DNA of 61,518 bases from contig JAEUNU010000100.1 in assembly GCA_016789125.1 (NCBI GenBank), positions 1 through 61,518 of the forward strand, given 5' to 3'. The position numbers were made by a program, and so were the translations under genes. This DNA comes from Zoogloea sp. (GTDB lineage Bacteria > Pseudomonadota > Gammaproteobacteria > Burkholderiales > Rhodocyclaceae). The notes under the pieces were generated by a model. That model was not told the origin of the DNA. It was given only the letters and a program-made list of their open reading frames with translations, and did no database searches. Shown piece after piece: positions 59,296 through 61,518 of the stretch (positions within the stretch are counted from its first letter, which is position 1; every line of letters begins with the position of its first letter).

Positions 59296-59838
59296 TTGAC
59301 CACGCCCGCCGACATCCTCGATTTCTGGTTTGCCGAGATCACTCCTGCCCAGTGGTGGGCCAAGTCCGACGACTTCGACCGCCAGGTCACCACCCGCTTT
59401 GGCGCCGTGCTGCAGGCGGCGGCGCGTTGCGAGCTGCACGCCTGGCGGGCCACGCCGGCCGGGCGGCTGGCCGAGGTGATCGTGCTGGACCAGTTCTCGC
59501 GCAACATCCACCGGGGTGAGGCCGCGGCCTTCGCCAACGACGCGCTGGCGCTGGGGCTGGCCCAGGAGGCGGTGGCGGCGGGGGCCGACCGGCTGCTGGC
59601 GCCGGCCGAGCGGGCCTTCCTGTACATGCCCTACATGCACAGCGAGTCGGCGGCGATCCACGCGCTGGCGGTGGCGCTGTTCAGCCAGCCGGGGCTGGAC
59701 CACAACCTGGATTTCGAGCTGCGCCACAAGGCCATCATCGACCGCTTCGGCCGCTACCCCCACCGCAACGCGGTGCTGGGGCGGGTGTCGACGGCGGAGG
59801 AGGCGGCGTTTCTGCAGACGCCGGGGTCGTCGTTCTGA
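59296..59838 (+). CDS. DUF924 family protein
   Basis: 180 residues from a TTG start with GGAGG about 8 bases upstream. ILDFWF and VIVLDQFSRNIHRG at residue about 60-75, then YMPYMHSES and GRYPHRNAVLGR, are the family's hallmark stretches. It is an all-helical, TPR-like soluble protein of unknown role. Confidence 0.93.
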   Translation: MTTPADILDFWFAEITPAQWWAKSDDFDRQVTTRFGAVLQAAARCELHAWRATPAGRLAEVIVLDQFSRNIHRGEAAAFANDALALGLAQEAVAAGADRLLAPAERAFLYMPYMHSESAAIHALAVALFSQPGLDHNLDFELRHKAIIDRFGRYPHRNAVLGRVSTAEEAAFLQTPGSSF

Positions 59839-59896
59839 TGCCGTGGGCGGCACGCCCTGGTGCATTGGCCGAGGTCCGCCGGGCGGGTGAGCGGGC

Positions 59897-60316
59897 ATGA
59901 ATCAACACGCCATTCTGTGGCCGGTGCTGGCCCTGATCCTGTGGACCTTCCTGGTCCTGCTGCTGGTGCCGGTGCGGCGGTTTCGGGCGGCCTTTGCGGG
60001 GCGGGTGGCGGTGTCGGACTTCTGTCATGGCGAGTCGGCCCGGGTGCCCGCGGACGTGTCCCTGCCCAACCGGGTGTTCATGAACCTGACCGAGGTGCCG
60101 CCGCTGTTCTATGTGGTGTGCGTGGTGTACTTCGTCACCGGCACTGTGGGCCCGCTGGCCCTGGGGCTGGCGTGGTTGTATGTGGCTCTGCGGGTCGCCC
60201 ACAGCCTGATCTACCTGGGCTACAACCACGTGGTGCACCGCTTTGCGGTGTTCGCCGCCAGTAACTTTGTGGTGGTGGCGATGGTGTTCAAGCTGGCGCT
60301 GAGCCTGCCGCGCTGA
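59897..60316 (+). CDS. MAPEG family membrane protein
   Basis: 139 residues with four transmembrane segments (about 5-28, 68-90, 92-110 and 117-135). NLTEVPPLFYVV and RVAHSLIYLGYNH are typical of bacterial MAPEG proteins, a family that includes glutathione-dependent membrane enzymes. Activity of this one is unknown. It follows DUF924 in the same direction. Confidence 0.9.
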   Translation: MNQHAILWPVLALILWTFLVLLLVPVRRFRAAFAGRVAVSDFCHGESARVPADVSLPNRVFMNLTEVPPLFYVVCVVYFVTGTVGPLALGLAWLYVALRVAHSLIYLGYNHVVHRFAVFAASNFVVVAMVFKLALSLPR

Positions 60317-60340
60317 AGTGGTAGAGCCGTTCAGTGCGAT

Positions 60341-60366
60341 GTCGGGTTGCGCTGCGCCAACCCGAC
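60341..60366. repeat. REP-like hairpin
   Basis: GTCGGGTTG/CAACCCGAC forms a 9-bp perfect stem followed by CTACG, a form common as dispersed repeats in proteobacteria. Confidence 0.6.
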
Positions 60367-60441
60367 CTACGCCGGTTGCAACCAGCATGCTTTCATCCGC
60401 CGGTTCCACCCGCAAAAGCGCCTACCCCTGAAGCACCAAAA

Positions 60442-60465
60442 GCCGACCCCCGGGTCGGCCTTTTT
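60442..60465. terminator. Terminator between MAPEG and cytochrome c genes
   Basis: GCCGACCC-CC-GGGTCGGC with TTTTT after it and AAAA before it, so it can serve both convergent genes. Confidence 0.85.
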
Positions 60466-60488
60466 CCGTCCTGCGCTGCGCGCGCGGC

Positions 60489-60869
60489 TTACTTCAGCGC
60501 CAGGATCCAGCTCACCAGCTTGCGGGCGTTACCCTCGGTGATGGCGACGGCGTTGGGCGGCATGGAGAGGCCGCTGACCTTGCCCTTCCAGTGGCTGCTG
60601 TAGGGGTTGGAGCCTTCGAGCACGACGCGGGTGAGGAAATCGGTGGCGCCGGGCTTGCCCTGGTATTGCCTGGCCACGTCGATCCAGGCCGGGCCGATGG
60701 GCTTCATGCCGTCGGGGCCGGGCTTGGCGGCGTCGATGCCGTGGCAGGTGGTGCAGCCGCTGTCGGCGGCGAGCTTCTTCATGTCGGCGTCGTTGCGGGC
60801 GTCGGCCAGGGCGAAGGGGCTCGCGAGGCTGATCGCCACGACGGCGGCAAGGGTGGAGAGGCGGGGCAT
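60489..60869 (-). CDS. c-type cytochrome next to a PQQ alcohol dehydrogenase
   Basis: 126 residues with a signal peptide (about 1-22, ending FALAD). One haem site is CTTCH (39-43), and LSMPPNA supplies the axial methionine. It is directly downstream of the PQQ dehydrogenase gene, and is its likely electron acceptor (ExaB/c-551i-like role). Confidence 0.88.
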   Translation of the reverse strand: MPRLSTLAAVVAISLASPFALADARNDADMKKLAADSGCTTCHGIDAAKPGPDGMKPIGPAWIDVARQYQGKPGATDFLTRVVLEGSNPYSSHWKGKVSGLSMPPNAVAITEGNARKLVSWILALK

Positions 60870-60945
60870 GACGTGACTCCTTGATGGTCGGTGATGAAAA
60901 CGGCCGGGGCGCCGCGTGCTGCTGCAGCGCCCCGGCCGGCAGGGA

Positions 60946-61518
60946 TTACGAACCCTTGTGCAGCTTGAAGACCCAGACGGAACCGCCTTGCTCCAGGAAG
61001 TTCACCCGCTTGGCGACGTCGCCGCCCCACAGCGGCACGGCGCCGCCCCAGCCGGTGACGACGGCGATCATCTGTTCGCCGTCCTGTTCCCAGGTAACCG
61101 GGGGCGCGACGATGCCGGTGCCGGTCTGGAAGGACCACAGCTCCTTGCCGGTCTTGGCGTCGAGGGCCTTCAGCAGGCCTTCGGGGGTGCCATAGAAGAC
61201 CAGGCCGCCGCCGGTGGACAGCACGCCGCCCCACAGGGGCGCGTAGTTCTTGTTCTCCCACACGATCTTGCCGGTGGCCGGGTCCATGGCGCGCAGCACG
61301 CCGATGTAGTCGTCGTGGATGGCCTTGATGGTGAAGCCGGCGCCCAGGTAGGCGGCGCCCTTCTTGTAGGCGACGGGCTCGTTCCAGATGTCCATCGACC
61401 ACTCGTTGGCCGGCACGTAGAACAGGCCGGTCTGCGGGCTGTAGCCCATTTGCTGCTGGTTCTTGCCACCCAGGAAGGACGGGGCGGAGTACACCACCTT
61501 GCCCTTCTTGCCATCGGC
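60946..61518 (-). CDS. PQQ-dependent alcohol dehydrogenase, C-terminal part (runs off the window)
   Basis: The gene reads leftward and its 5' end is beyond the right edge; 190 codons are visible. The pattern of propeller blades is clear: GATGKIVW-type ([13 protein letters not shown]), [16 protein letters not shown] and GGSVWVF, with the WGG turns of methanol/ethanol quinoproteins. PQQ enzymes oxidise alcohols in the periplasm. The catalytic Asp and calcium or lanthanide ligands lie outside the window, so methanol, ethanol or lanthanide type cannot be told. It is probably part of the same oxidation system as 36200-41648. Confidence 0.9.
   Translation of the reverse strand, partial: ADGKKGKVVYSAPSFLGGKNQQQMGYSPQTGLFYVPANEWSMDIWNEPVAYKKGAAYLGAGFTIKAIHDDYIGVLRAMDPATGKIVWENKNYAPLWGGVLSTGGGLVFYGTPEGLLKALDAKTGKELWSFQTGTGIVAPPVTWEQDGEQMIAVVTGWGGAVPLWGGDVAKRVNFLEQGGSVWVFKLHKGS

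Overview
The window is about 61.5 kb of high-GC chromosome from a betaproteobacterium. The isc operon layout, the rimP-nusA-infB-rbfA-truB-rpsO-pnp run and the PQQ/sigma-54 alcohol-oxidation genes suggest Rhodocyclales (Azospira, Dechloromonas, Thauera or Azoarcus relatives). This is inference from gene content; there is no rRNA gene to confirm it. Most genes are tightly packed, with many ATGA overlaps.

1-12.7 kb is an integrated P2-related mobile element, read almost entirely leftward. From its right end come a tyrosine integrase, a HigBA-type toxin-antitoxin pair, an orphan antitoxin, small DNA-binding proteins with a palindromic operator array, a P2 gpA-type replication endonuclease, a P2 gpN major capsid protein, an Ogr/Delta zinc-finger activator, a gpE-like tail chaperone and a tape measure protein. 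No terminase, portal, protease, sheath or baseplate gene lies between integrase and tape measure, so it looks like a compact mosaic or satellite rather than a full phage. A paralogue of one early gene at the left edge suggests a second early module outside the window.

12.7-25 kb is housekeeping: rluB; the rimP-nusA-infB-rbfA-truB operon behind a structured leader with an intrinsic terminator; rpsO and pnp; a methyltransferase; tesA and suhB. 25-34 kb holds trmJ, cysE and a complete iron-sulfur cluster operon (iscR, two cysteine desulfurases, iscU, iscA, hscB, hscA, fdx, iscX) ending in a glutathione peroxidase gene.

34-41.7 kb is an alcohol-oxidation regulon. An AcoR-like sigma-54 activator is divergent from a cytochrome c-550 (PedF-like) / substrate-binding protein / beta-propeller / cytochrome b561 operon. 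A cytochrome c, a DUF779 protein and an ExaC-type aldehyde dehydrogenase read the other way. Both the pedF operon and the aldehyde dehydrogenase have good -24/-12 promoters. The right edge of the window holds the end of a PQQ-dependent alcohol dehydrogenase with its cytochrome c, about 20 kb away, so the pathway is split. The expected route is alcohol to aldehyde in the periplasm (PQQ enzyme, electrons to cytochromes), then aldehyde to acid in the cytoplasm.

42-47.6 kb holds signalling and membrane genes: a spermidine-synthase-like membrane protein, a globin-coupled diguanylate cyclase and a PAS-containing sensor kinase. 47.6-60.4 kb is accessory in character: REP-type hairpins, a DUF1566 exported protein, a hairpin-rich intergenic segment, a CPBP protease, a striking 21-bp-period repeat array with a 60-bp perfect inverted repeat inside it, a 1655-aa helicase-nuclease (candidate defence gene), an SRAP protein, a Tae4-type T6SS amidase effector with its probable immunity protein, and small membrane proteins.
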